DNA from: Epiperipatus broadwayi
Taxonomy: Eukaryota > Onychophora > Udeonychophora > Euonychophora > Peripatidae
Length of the DNA: 64,000 nt
Assembly (NCBI GenBank): GCA_028023455.1
Contig: JAQFVV010006208.1
Coordinates: 8,042,963 to 8,106,962, forward strand
Reading direction: 5' to 3'
Positions 45,245 to 55,300 of the stretch are shown here, piece by piece; position 1 is the first letter of the stretch; each line of letters begins with the position of its first letter. The translations under genes and the position numbers were made by a program. A model generated the notes under the pieces. That model was not told where the DNA came from and searched no databases. It worked only from the letters and a program-made list of their open reading frames with translations.

Positions 45245-45675
45245 TTTTTTTTTTCATGTGTCAAAGCATTGGCTGGGAAGATAATCCACAAACCCGGACA
45301 ACTGCTTGTAAGGCAGCTATGATCATTTGACCATCGGCCGGGAAGCGAATCCACAAACCCGGACAACTGCTTGTAAGATAGCTATGATCATTTGACCATC
45401 GGCCGGGAAGCGAATCCACAAACCCGGACAACTGCTTGTAAGGCAGCTATGATCATTTGACCATCAGTCGGGAAGTGAATCTACAAACCCGGACAACTGC
45501 TTGTAAGGCAGCTATGATCATTTGACCATCGGCCAGAAAATGAATCTACAAACTCGGAACAACTGCTTGTAAGGCAGCTATGATCATTTGACCATCGGCC
45601 AGAAAATGAATCTACAAACTTGGAACAACTGCTTGTAAGGCAGCTGTGACCATTCGACCATCAACGCTTGACTTC
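45245..45675 (-). mobile_element. SINE with six-fold internal tandem amplification
   Basis: A normal SINE start and end enclose about six head-to-tail copies of a roughly 66-70 bp segment (GACCATCGGCCGGGAAGCGA, then CCGGACAACTGCTTGTAAGG). The repeated part covers the box-B side of the tRNA-like head. The whole block is flanked by GTCATTTCTT at 45235-45244 and 45676-45685, so it either inserted in amplified form or expanded after insertion. Confidence 0.8.
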
Positions 45676-45685
45676 GTCATTTCTT

Positions 45686-46075
45686 CCCACAGAAAATGAT
45701 GCATACCAACACTGATTGATCCCTTTGTTCTCTTTGTCCTAAATCTGAAGAAACAATATTTTATTTTATGTTCCAGTGCCCTGCTCTTCTTACTTATAGA
45801 AACAGCATTGAGACAATTACTAGACTGTGGACTGCCTCTATTTCTATTCTCATTGATAGCATAAATGATGCCTTTTCCCTTCAATTAGAGTTCTATTTTC
45901 CTTATCCTTTGGTTCTCAAGATGCTATTTTTGCTTCAACCTTACATCTGGGAAATTACAATCAACTGTTTTACAATAAGATTTCAAGAATCAAAAGCAGA
46001 GACAGGGAGCTTGCCTCTCCAAACATTGTTGATGCTACATGGAGCTTGACCTCTTCCGACCTCATTATAAATAGA
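45686..46075 (+). pseudogene. LINE C-terminal zinc-knuckle fragment
   Basis: SLCSLCPKSEETIFYFMFQC, PALLTYRNSIETITRLW. The C-x2-C..H/F..C knuckle followed by CPAL...R is the C-terminal end of many LINE proteins (usual form C.LC...EeT..HfLf.CPal). The SINE at 45245 seems to have inserted within it, because NEVPSTSH-like sequence lies before the SINE. Confidence 0.62.
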
Positions 46076-46500
46076 TAGTTTCTTTTTTTTTTTTTATGTA
46101 TGCCTTTGCTATGTATTTACATAACGTACCTTTTGTAATTTATATACTACTGCATTTGTTTTTTTTTGTTTTTTATGATATACTTTATGATATGTAGCTG
46201 AATTTCAAATCATCTTTTCCAAGATTGAAAAAAAAATTGCATACTAAAAATAGTAATGTTTTTTTTTAAAAAATTTTTTTTTATTTATTTTCATTCTGAC
46301 ATTAATATTAATAATGTTTCAAATTATTAATATATCAAAGAGAGAAATTGCTCCTGTATGAGTCCATTCATGGTAACAATCTTTTAATTACATATGCTTC
46401 ACTTAAAAGGCGTTTTCCTTATATGTTTTCTTTCATGTCTTTTTAAAGAACTTTTGTGTACAGCCTTGCTTTTAGTATTTTCCTGAAGATTTGTGATGAT
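46076..46500. other. Homopolymer-rich intron
   Basis: Long A and T runs (46082-46094, 46258-46280); nothing else. Confidence 0.45.
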
Positions 46501-46828
46501 GGTGTTCTGGTTGTATTTTTATATTGGACTATTGCCATCATCTAATATGAATGTCTTTAAAAAAATTTAACTTTATTTAAATATTCCAAATGCATTCAAC
46601 TATTAGTAATAGTACATCAAACAGGTTAGTATATGAACATTTAGAGAGATATTATACTCCCCTCTTCTTCAGGTGTTACTGGCCCGACCAGTGACAGTAT
46701 TAATATGGATTTGAACCTGAACCCTTAGATTCTTGGGTATTGAATTTTAAGGTAATGCTCTAACCAACTGAGCCATCCTGCCAAAGGCAACAGTCAGTAG
46801 AAATTTCATATACTTATTTACGAGGTTC

Positions 46829-47141
46829 CTTTTGATTATGAGATACCATGCGAATGTGGAAGAATATATATTGGTAAGCCAGCCATCCCATTGAAAAGCA
46901 CTTGCTAGAACACAAACTGATGATTAGAAGAGAGAAAACAGATGTGTCTAAGGTAGCAGACCATGTGCCAATGAACATATATTCAATTGGGAAAACACAA
47001 AAATATTGGATAGAGAAGAAAAAGTACAAAGAAGAAATTTTAAAGAAGCTGTTCACATGATAATGGCAAAAAATCCCATAAGCCAACCTAGTGTGACTAT
47101 ACACAATGCATGGAAACCACTAATCAACTTCGCTCTTAGGA
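46829..47141 (+). pseudogene. Penelope-like GIY-YIG endonuclease
   Basis: Plus strand with three frames: VPFDYEIPCECGRIYIGK; then KHLLEHKLMIRREKTDVS, KVADHVPMN, YWIEKKKYKEEILKK; then RRNFKEAVHMIMAK, NPISQPSVTIHNAWKPLI. The sequence Y.IPC.CGR.YIG, R...EH, VADH, RR..KEA.HM and ISQPS...W.PLI is the complete order of the Penelope GIY-YIG domain and C-terminus. Two frameshifts. The upstream reverse transcriptase is absent. Confidence 0.78.
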
Positions 47142-47204
47142 AAAAGTGGAAAAATCAGGAGGAACCTCATAGATAAGTATATGAAATTTCTACTGACTGT
47201 TGCC

Positions 47205-47290
47205 TTTGGCAGGATAACACATTTGGTTAGAGCATTACCTTAAAATTCAATACTCATGAATCTAAGGATCCAGGTTCGAATCCCATGTTA
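47205..47290 (+). repeat. tRNA-like block with boxes A and B
   Basis: GGTTAGAGCATTACCTTAAA, then CCAGGTTCGAATCCC. The inverted copy at about 46690-46800 keeps a better D-arm, GGCTCAGTTGGTTAGAGC, and a long arm CCTTA..TAAGG. It resembles a Pol III internal promoter followed directly by the hammerhead-like motif. No acceptor stem, so not a tRNA gene. Confidence 0.55.
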
Positions 47291-47318
47291 ATACTGTCCC
47301 TGGTCCGACCAGCAACAT

Positions 47319-47358
47319 CTGAAGAAGAGGGGAGAATAATACTTCTCGAAACGTTGTG
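47319..47358 (+). ncRNA. Hammerhead-like motif (HR4)
   Basis: CTGAAGA (47319-47325), one extra A, stem II GAGGGG..CTTCTC (six pairs with two G-U), GAAACG. The bases after stem III (TTGTG) do not give a normal NUH triplet, and stem I pairing is not evident. Probably a relic or a diverged form. Confidence 0.4.
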
Positions 47359-47470
47359 CATATACTAACCTGTTTGATGTGTGAATGTATTGGAATATTT
47401 AAATAAAGTTAAATTTTTCTAAAGACCTTCAATATTCATATTAGATGATGGAAATAGTCCAATATAAAAA

Positions 47471-48400
47471 TACAGCCTTGCTTTTACATCGTTCTTTAAT
47501 CTTAATTTTAGATTGGTATTTTTTTATTATTATATAAAACAAACACAGGCATCCGGTTGCTATGGGCTATACGTATTTTCTTACGATATTCTGTATAACA
47601 TTTATTAAAATTTTGCATCCTTCTTTCTCACCTCTTACACATGCGTACTTTAAAATTCCTAAGAAAAATTATTTCTAAGTTTTATTGCATAAAATTTATA
47701 TGGATTTTATTTAAAAATATTTTTTACTAAATATAATGTTTGTGAACCTTTTTCATTTAATAATTTGGCCTGATTTATGTTGAGCAATATGACACGAGGC
47801 CCACAGTTAAAAGAAAACGTTATTAATTGGTATACAAAATTGAAAGAGGCAATGAAGATTGGTATTTTCAGATTATAATTTTAAAATATTATTTCATATC
47901 AAAACATAAAAAAAAAATCGCATCCAAATATTTTTTTATAAAAACACACATATATATGTAAACTCTGATACACACATAATGTCTGTCTGTGTAAGCCATT
48001 TTGAGGTTTTGACATAATTTATGAGAATAATTAATCAACTATTAGTATTCGGCTAATTAATGATTTAACTCTTTCCTTTTACTCATTACAAAAAGTGTAT
48101 ATTTACTTCCTGGTTGATAAGTTTATAAAAAAATATTTTAATTGAGATTAATAACACATTCCAAATGTATTTAGATCTACTTGAAACTCAAATTTAAGAA
48201 ATAAAAAAAACTTTTATTATTATTGCTACTACTACACCCTCAAAAGTAGAAAATTTAAAAATACAGAGCGACGTATCAAAAATGAATCCTCCGTAAGATA
48301 ATGCTTCTTCAATTAAAGGTCCTGTTGCTCCAGAGAAGAAGGCCAAGTAAAATTTTAGAATGCAGAAAAATTTACTAATGAATTCTTTAATAACATGCAA
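47471..48400. other. Intron sequence, one unassigned frame
   Basis: The minus-strand frame 48194-48400 contains FFSGATGPLIEEALSYGG, less AT-biased than its surroundings, but I recognise no family and no clean splice sites. Confidence 0.35.
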
Positions 48401-48404
48401 GGCT

Positions 48405-48455
48405 AAAACCTTCGACAGAAGCGCCTTAAAATGCTTATGTGACAGCCAATCAATG
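48405..48455. repeat. PAL1 fragment
   Basis: GCGCCTTAAAATGCTTATGT, GACAGCCAATCA matches the outer arm of PAL1 at about 23594-23630. Confidence 0.55.
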
Positions 48456-48472
48456 AATTCTTTTTTAAAAAG

Positions 48473-48590
48473 TTGTCAAGCGTTGTTAGCCGAGAGGTCA
48501 GCGTAGCCTCCTTGCAAGCAAGCAGTTGATTGCAGACAGTTGTTGCAGTTTCGCATTCCGGCAGATGCTATGACAAATGGGGAAAAAAAA
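48473..48590 (+). mobile_element. tRNA-like SINE
   Basis: TCAAGCGTTGTTAGCCGAGA (box A region), GCCTCCTTGCAAGCAAGC, box B decayed (TGCAGTTTCGCATTCC), GCTATGACAAAT, A-rich tail. Confidence 0.7.
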
Positions 48591-49002
48591 GTTCAAATTA
48601 TAAGCTACTATGTATAGTTTTGTGACAGACATAAAATCAGGCTAGATTAGTCTTATTTTGATTCATGTAAAATACCAGAAGTCACACAAAAAACAATTCC
48701 AATTGTAAAAAGATGTTCCATGTGAAAAAAGTTTGAGAAATCTCTCATTAAAAATATATATAATGTGATATTTTGTAGATAGTATTTTTAAAAAGCAATT
48801 TATTAAAATAAATAAAAAAGAGCCCACAAAAGCAACAAGGGTTAAAGGTTTCTGGTTGATTTTTACTTGAGGACAAAACCTCAATGAAATTCTAACTGAA
48901 CTGTTGCTCATCCAACAATGACAAATTTGGTGCTGAAACACCATGCCACTTGTCTTAATATCAAAATTCACTTGCAGCATATCATTTATGTTTTAATATA
49001 AC

Positions 49003-49178
49003 ATCATCATATCAACCATTATCAATCCACTGCAGGAAGAAGGTCTCTCCAAGTTCAATCCATCTTTTCCTATCTTTAGCTTCTCTTCTCCACATCATCC
49101 CTGCACACTTTCTTATTTCATCCATCCATCTCACATGTGGTCTCTTTCTGGGTCTTTTACAATCTCTTGGAATATATT
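49003..49178 (-). pseudogene. RTE-like LINE 3' end
   Basis: Minus strand, the same C-terminal block as 14366 (RKRPHVRWMDE.., RREAKDRKRWIELGETF, LQWIDNG), tail ATCATCAT side at 49003. Short 5' truncation. Confidence 0.72.
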
Positions 49179-49194
49179 TAAAAGTTTAATTACA

Positions 49195-49640
49195 TATATT
49201 CATATACAATTATAAGGGATTTCAGCTCAGACTTTCAAGCTCCCTACATCTATCCAATCCATCTTATACAACCGATACACATGACCATAACCATGTGAAA
49301 AAGATAAATGATCTCCAATATACGTATTCTGTGCTGAATCAGTATTTACCAGTTGGTACTGATCATCATCTCCCAAACAAATATACAATCAGTGCTCAGT
49401 TTATATTTGTTATCTTAATATAAACTGAGCACTGATTGTATATATATATATATGCGGTAGATTATGATCTGGACCAAATGATGAATGCTGGTTCAGCATG
49501 AAATACGTATATTGGAGATCATTTATCTTTTCACATGTATGTGGACATGTGTATCGGTTGTATAAGATGGATTGGATAGATGTAGGAGCTTGAAAGTCTG
49601 AGTTCAAGCCCTTATAAATTACATTAAGTTTAGTATAGAC
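49195..49640. mobile_element. HR3 head-to-head pair (palindrome)
   Basis: Minus-strand copy 49195-49405 and plus-strand copy 49412-49640 meet at TTTGTTATCTTAATATAAAC. In the plus copy GATCT, GGA, CCAA, ATGATGA, ATGCTGGTTCAGCAT, GAA, ATACGTAT, A, TTGG, AGATC (49466-49520) preserves every stem perfectly; only the first core C is now A. The minus copy is more decayed (TACCAG for CTGATGA). Confidence 0.72.
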
Positions 49641-49654
49641 ATTATATATTTAAT

Positions 49655-49860
49655 TATTAAAACCAGTCAACACTTAGACAATCCAATATCAATAACAATC
49701 AAAGAATTTCAATCTGTTGTCATGGCAACCTTCTTTTAACATATTTATATAGACACTAGAGATTGCAATTTAACCGCAGAGATTGAAATTATTGATATAA
49801 AGAGGTTTAAATAAACCTCATTGAACAGGTAAATATAATCTATTCTGAATGTAGTCTAAT
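49655..49860 (-). repeat. R6 repeat
   Basis: CCAGTCAACACTTAGACAAT, CAATCTGTTGTCATGGCAAC blocks, then GAGATTGAAATTATTGATA and AAGAGGTTTAAATAAA, shared with 50390-50770. Confidence 0.6.
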
Positions 49861-49899
49861 AAATAGTCAATTATAACATTACAAACTGCAATTATAAAT

Positions 49900-50375
49900 T
49901 TCAAATTGCATCCAAAGTATTACTTAAATAAAAAGTAAATATAGGGGATTTGAACACAGACTTTTAAGCCCCTTCACTATATACACTATCTCATACTACT
50001 GATACACATGACCACACAATGCAGAAAAGATAAATAATCACCAATATAAGTATTTTGTGCTAAACCAGCACTCATCAGTTGGTCCAGATTACCATCTTCC
50101 ATACATATATATAATAAGTGCTCAGTTTATATTAAGATAGCAAATCCTTACACTTTAATAGGCAGGCTTCGACCTACTCCAAACTCCAACTTTTCAGCCA
50201 TCCATACCATTGACAATCTGATGATAGAATTCCCAAATCTCATGCTGATACCAATATTGTTGTCATGCCCATGTTGGTCTCAAGTCACCCTGACCCCTCA
50301 AATCCCCTATATTTACTAATAGGCTCCAGGTTTAAGACTGCCTGGTATTTCAAATCTTAAATAAAAAGTATAATA
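49900..50375 (-). mobile_element. HR3 element, full unit
   Basis: Same order as 44515-44900 from GATTTGAACACAGAC to CATGCCCATGTTGGTCTCAA. The ribozyme has CTGATGA and stem II GTGCT..AGCAC, but GAA is now AAA. Confidence 0.62.
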
Positions 50376-50389
50376 ATGCTCAAGGCTAA

Positions 50390-50770
50390 ATGGGTTTGTA
50401 AGTAATCATTAAAAGTCCGTCAAACACTTAAACAATATCAATAACAATCAACAATCTCAAACTGTTTTCAAGACAACCGTAACAATAAAAGTGGAATCCC
50501 ACCTTTATTAATAGTCTAATATACTTTTAAAGATAGTAAAGATTATAACTCTTGCATTGTTAGCCGAGAGGTTATAACTTTTTTTTTAAAGTGTCATAGC
50601 ATCGGCTGGGATGCGAACCCGCAACCCGGGGAACTGCCTGCAAGTGCAAAGCAGTTGCCCTGACCTCTCGACCACCAATGCAAGATTATAACTTAACCAT
50701 GGAGATTGAAATTATTGATACAAAGAAGTTTAAATAAATATCTTTAAACATAAATATATATCACCAACAA
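50390..50770 (-). repeat. R6 repeat split by a SINE
   Basis: R6 sequence at 50405-50550 continues at 50683-50770 (GAGATTGAAATTATTGATA). It is interrupted by the SINE at 50551-50682 and the 11-bp duplication AGATTATAACT. Confidence 0.65.
50551..50682 (-). mobile_element. tRNA-like SINE with inverted start
   Basis: AGATTATAACT at 50540-50550 and 50683-50693 bounds the insertion. A short inverted piece of the SINE start (CTTGCATTGTTAGCCGAGAG) lies at the left, then the minus-strand SINE with box B CGGGTTGCGGGTTCGCATCC. This looks like twin priming of an insertion. Confidence 0.75.
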
Positions 50771-51454
50771 GTAATAATAATTGACCTTTAGATATCAATA
50801 TCAATGACAAAGTGAACTTCAATATCATAAACATGAAAGTTATTATATTTCATTTACATGATATATAATTTTAAATTATTTTTAAAGACTAAATATATCT
50901 ACTTCTTATTTACTTTTTTACCACACATGTGAAGTATGAACTTTTTATATTCACATATGCTTACATAAGAAAAATTAAATCTACAATTACTTTGCTAAAG
51001 AACCGTCTCAAATTTTTGGCAAATAGTTTGATTTTATTTAATTAAGACAACCTATACTTTCCTGCCCATCTCTCGATGATTATCTCTTATATTTATAAAA
51101 ATATGATCTGATCAAGAATTAAAATCCCCAAAAACTTTGTAGTAACAGAATATTGTACAAAGTAATGATATGAACTAGCTGAAATACCATCAAAAATTTC
51201 GAATTTGAAGAAATTTATTTTATGACAAAAGATGCAAATCCAGTAATGCATGAGCTGAATTATGATGCATGAAATAAGCTAACGTTTATATACTGTGTGA
51301 AAATAATGAGTGACAAATCATAATTAAAATGAAATAAAGTCATTCAACTAATGTGTTATCTTATTACATCTTTATGGATAACAAAACTTTTCAAAGTAAA
51401 AATAAAAAAGATTAAAATAGCATAAAACAAAAAAATAACAGGTTATATGCATAT
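50771..51454. other. Intron sequence, no feature
   Basis: Nothing recognised. Confidence 0.4.
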
Positions 51455-51560
51455 TCCATCTTTTCTTCCAAAGCGTAAGCTTGTGGTTAAGACCTGTAGA
51501 GGTCCCTACCTTCGCATTTTTCAGACGCATATTCCTGAGGTTATAGCCTTAGTAAATATT
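51455..51560. repeat. PAL1-related repeat
   Basis: Near-identical to 36742-36835 (TTCTTCCAAAGCGTAAGC, CCTGTAGAGGTCCCTA, TTCGCATTTTTCAGACGC). Confidence 0.65.
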
Positions 51561-51574
51561 ACTGAATATATGTT

Positions 51575-51915
51575 TGAATGAGAAAACAGAAGAAAGAAAA
51601 AGATATGATAATCTGTAATATTTGGAAACCATTCATTGATAAGAATATAAAATTTCTACTGACTTCTGCCTTTGAACAAAATAGTGTGGGCAGTTAAGTG
51701 TTACTTTAAATTCAAGATTCATCAATCTAAAAGTCTCCATGTTTTTTCCCCATGCTAGTTATCACTGTTTAGGTGAGCAATCCTTGAAGAAGAGAGATGA
51801 AATGTATTCTATATTAATTTATTATTATTAATAGTAAGTTATTTAGAAAAGTATAAATAGTTTGCATTTTTTTTTAAAAACATTTACTTAAATTAGATGA
51901 TGGAAATAATCCAAT
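51575..51915 (+). mobile_element. HR4 copy, decayed, with endonuclease tail
   Basis: TTTGGAAACCATTCATTGAT, AAATTTCTACTGACTTCTGCC, TGGGCAGTTAAGTGTTACTT and CTTGAAGAAGAGAGATGAAA follow the order of 46505-47470 from the last residues of the endonuclease to the hammerhead-like block. Ribozyme core lost. Confidence 0.55.
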
Positions 51916-51933
51916 GTATAATACAAATATTTA

Positions 51934-52215
51934 TAACAACTATCATCAACCATTATCAATTCACTGCAGGATGAAGGTCTCTCCAAGTTCAATCCATCTT
52001 CTCCAATCTTTAGCATCTCTTCTCCACATCACCCCTGCACACTTTCTTATTTCATCCATCCATCTCACATGTGGTCTCTTTCTGGGTCTTTTACAATCTC
52101 TTGGAATCCAGTTTAAGATTTCAATTATCCATCTATTATCTTCTTATCTTCTCTTCTAATAAAATGTCCAGTCCAAATCCACTTCAGTCTTTTAATTTTT
52201 TCAATGAGGAGCAAT
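51934..52215 (-). pseudogene. RTE-like LINE 3' end
   Basis: Minus strand: KIKRLKWIWTGHFIRRE-like start, RPRKRPHVRWMDEIRKC, MWRRDAKDWRRWIELGETF, LQ. Tail at ATCATCA (51938). Same family as 14366. Confidence 0.74.
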
Positions 52216-52687
52216 CAATATTGTACCGTTTATTTATATATGATACAAATATATTGGCATTTGGTAAAAGCTAAAAAAAGTAAATTTAGATTTGTTTTTG
52301 ATTAGTATAATTTTTTTTAAACATAAAGTGAAAGTTAAATTTTTCATCCATATTTTTTTTTATCTAATTAAAAATAAAAGTAAAAAAATTGGAGAGAGCA
52401 AAAGACACACAAATTACTAATCCAGATAAGCTAAAAAAAAAATATTTTAACTAATTAAAGATGGCAGAATTATGCTAAAAAAATAAAGACTTTGTAACTT
52501 AAATTTAAGAGAGAGTGTACAAGATTATTATCATATATGCTGATAAAAGGACAAAAGAATGCGCAGAAGTTTCAAAAACTGGATCGAGGTATAAAAAGAA
52601 GAGGACAACTTCGATCTAGGTCTTTCTTTAGCTTCTGGTTCCATGTCTTAGAGTTGGGGGTTTCTGCGAGCATAACCTGTGGCAGTA
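52216..52687. other. Intron sequence, unassigned
   Basis: Less AT-rich from 52530 on. This segment continues beyond the SINE to about 52980, so it is one older block of unknown origin. Confidence 0.35.
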
Positions 52688-52702
52688 ATATACTTCTGCA
52701 TA

Positions 52703-52813
52703 GTCAAGTGTTGTTAGCCGAGAGGTCATCGCAGCCGCCTTGCAAGCAAGTAGTTGGTTGCAGATGGTTGTGGGTTCGCCTCCCGGCCAATGCTATGACA
52801 CATGAAAATATAT
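52703..52813 (+). mobile_element. tRNA-like SINE, best copy
   Basis: GTCAAGTGTTGTTAGCCGAG, box A TTAGCCGAGAGG, GCAGCCGCCTTGCAAGCAAG, box B GTGGGTTCGCCTCCC, GGCCAATGCTATGACACATG, A/T tail. ATATACTTCTGCATA (52688-52702) and ATATACTTCTGCACA (52814-52828) flank it, a 15-bp target duplication with one change. Confidence 0.82.
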
Positions 52814-52828
52814 ATATATACTTCTGCA

Positions 52829-53850
52829 CAGATATGCCACTTGCTGTACCGAGCTGTCATGCAAGCATGGAAACGGAGCTTTGTGAATACCGCTTTTTAC
52901 AATGAAAGGATCACCACAACCATGCTTTCTCTAGCTATAGAATGGACCAATAATTGAAGATGCTGGCAGGAGAGACTAATGGAAATTCCTATGAGCTCTG
53001 GATCCCATAAATTTAAGCTAAGAGTAACTTTTCCCGATTGTGACATAAAGTTTGCAAACAATTCTTAAAAATAAGCTTAAAAATAATTCCGATAAAGACT
53101 TGAAATTTTATTTTTCAAAAGACTCTTGTTTACCTAAGAACTTTGACTGTTTTTTTTTTATTAATTGATTCATTATCTGGATTAGCATGTGTACTTTCCA
53201 ACGTTATTTAATTATTTAACTTAAAAAAATATTTTAAGTTTGTTAGAATAAGAGATTTTACTTTTATCAACTTTTTTTCATTGCACATTATTAATGTTTA
53301 TTATTAAATTTTGTAAGATTAGTTTATTAGAACAGATAATTTACTTTTGTCAATATGTGTTGACTAAGCTCCAGGAATAATAATATTTAGAAAATAACCC
53401 TAGTTACGGTAAAATATGATACCGATTCTTTTAAAAGCATTTTTCTTTTTAATTTTCGAGACGCAATGCAACGGATTTCAGCGGATTCTTATATGAATAC
53501 TGGCACCCTTATAAAAAAAATAAAAGCTGATTCCATCGATAGCGTAAATCATAAAAATTACTAGGTAGAGTTGATCAGGAAATACAGTTATGTTTTTAGA
53601 AATAGGTATGAAACTTTCTTTTTCCATAACTTGATCAACTCACGCATTTTATGTGTATCAGAGACCTAGTCAGATGGGCAAAACGCTTCAATATATTCTT
53701 CAATACTCTGAATGTGATAGTGTAGAGTTTGCTAATATAAAATCTTAGTTTCCTTGGATTGCAGGTGTAAAACAAATAATGCAAGACTTTATAGGAGAGT
53801 GTTTTGTGGTGAATTTGATTATGGGAGAGTTAGATTGTGTTTACGTTGTA
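52829..53850. other. Intron sequence, no feature
   Basis: Nothing recognised. Confidence 0.4.
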
Positions 53851-53854
53851 ATTA

Positions 53855-54188
53855 ATACCTTAAAAGACATTCTATAGCAGTGCAATCTTGATCATTGAAA
53901 AGATATGGTACAGAATAAAATACATTATTTTTACTCTTCATAATAGTTCTCCATCTCTCCAACTCCCTATTTTTTATTAATGCATCCATTCTTCTATCCC
54001 ATTCTTTGCCACTATAACACTCAACAATTCTCTTAGCACAATCATCCCACCTTTTATACAAGTATACTATCCAAATCTTCTGCATACTGTACTATATTGC
54101 TCACCCATCTTATTGCCTTCGCTTTACTCATAACCCAATTAAATACTATTTTGGCTATTCTCTTAATATCCATAAATTGCAATCTACT
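53855..54188 (-). pseudogene. LINE-A internal fragment
   Basis: Minus strand: QFMDIKRIAKIVFNWVMSK, then VYLYKRWDDCAKRIVECYSG, KEWDRRMDALIKNRELERW. Matches 38998-39320. It directly abuts an HR1 copy at 54189, the same junction type as at 38998 (LINE-A next to an HR1 arm). Confidence 0.72.
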
Positions 54189-54400
54189 GAACTCTGCATA
54201 TAGTAGTGCCACCTAGGGCAAGTTCTTAGTAGTCAATAGATGCGGGAAGGTTTGTGCATAAAATTCCCATCTGATGCCTATTCATCCAATATCCCAGATT
54301 GAGATGGGGATTTTATCCACAAATCTTCCTACATCCATTGATTACTAAGGCTTGCACTAGGTGGCATTACTGTATGGATAGTTTTCTACTGCTAATAAAA
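54189..54400. mobile_element. HR1 copy without ribozyme
   Basis: CATATAGTAGTGCCACCTAG..CTAGGTGGCATTACTGTATG arms; the centre is reduced to ATCCCAGATTGAGATGGGG. Confidence 0.6.
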
Positions 54401-54830
54401 GTTTTTCTAATGTCTCATTATCTTTATTAAATTTAAGAAAGGATAAAAGTTAGACGATTCTTTCAAATCTGTTTCAAATGAAGTGATTATTAAAGAAATT
54501 TATACATTATCATTCATTATATATTATCATTCAATATTTCAAAGCTTTCCATTTACAAAGATGAGTTTGACTTATTAGTCCTTCTCTCTTTTCAACATTC
54601 GTAAAAGGAAAAACTATTTCAGCACTACTGAATAATTTACATTTCAAACAGATACCACTGCCATTTTTCCTTTGGGTCCATATATTCAAACTGGCTGATC
54701 TTTCTTGGTAATTGCTGTTCATTTTCATAATGAATGCAGAAAGAATATCATAACCATCAATAAAAAAAAACTATACTACTTGTCCCTCAAATAATAAAAG
54801 AGCTTCATAAATAAAGTTCTATTTAAGACA
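54401..54830. other. Intron sequence, unassigned frame
   Basis: The minus-strand frame 54531-54728 (SQTHLCKWKALKY end) has no family match. Confidence 0.35.
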
Positions 54831-54833
54831 ACT

Positions 54834-55300
54834 TAAAATTTAGGACTTCTCTTTTTTTACTGCCCTAAAAATTTAGGACTTCCTTTTCCAACTGTCCCAT
54901 ACAAGTATAAAAATTTAGGACTTCTTTACTGCCCCCATACAAGTTTAAAAAAATTTAGGACTTGCCTCCATACAAGTTAAAAATATTTAGGACCTCTTTA
55001 CTGCCCCCTTACAAGTTAAACAATTTAGGACTTCTTTACTGCCCCATACAAGTTAAAAAATTTAGGACTTCTTTACTACCCCCATAAAAGTTAAAGAATT
55101 CAAAACTTCTTTACTACTGCCATAAAAGTTGAAAAATTTAGGACTTCTTTTTTTCCTACTGCCCTATACAAGTTTAAAAAATTTTGGACTTCTTTACTGC
55201 CCCCATACAAGTTAAAAAAAAAAATTGAGGACTTCTTTACTGCCCCCATACAAGTTAAAAAAATTTGTTCTTTTCCTACTGCCACCTACAAGTTTTCCTA
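54834..55300. repeat. Minisatellite, about 39-bp unit
   Basis: About a dozen copies of TTTAGGACTTCTTTACTGCC, CCCATACAAGTTAAAAAA with length variation in the A and T runs. The most regular copies lie at 54900-55080 and 55180-55265. A frame on the minus strand repeats NLYGG-like residues only because the unit is near a multiple of three. Confidence 0.88.

Larger units (their letters stand above)
46505..47470. mobile_element. HR4 element with Penelope endonuclease between inverted arms
   Basis: Outer arms 46505-46810 and about 47175-47470 are inverted copies: TTGGACTATT..CATCATCTAA, CAAACAGGTTAGTATATG, CTCCCCTCTTCTTCAG at left, complements at right. Each arm contains a tRNA-like block and a CTGAAGAAGAGGGG hammerhead-like block. 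The centre is a GIY-YIG remnant. This is the best evidence that HR palindromes derive from Penelope-like retroelements with inverted terminal segments. Confidence 0.72.

Noticed and set aside
45245-45675. CRISPR array
   Set aside because: Repeats are contiguous SINE segments with no unique spacers, in animal DNA.
48194-48400. Minus-strand frame with FFSGATGPLIEEALSYGG, possible lone exon
   Set aside because: No family recognised and no matching acceptor and donor pair; kept only as an unassigned note.
48663-48980. 105-codon minus-strand frame
   Set aside because: No recognisable domain, no splice context; the T-rich composition explains a long open frame.
26411-52813. tRNA genes at the SINE-like loci
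   Set aside because: Boxes A and B are present, but there is no acceptor stem, copies have target duplications and A-rich tails, and the anticodon arm is abnormal.
55100-55285. Repetitive minus-strand frame (NLYGGSKEV repeats)
   Set aside because: By-product of the 39-bp minisatellite period being divisible by three.
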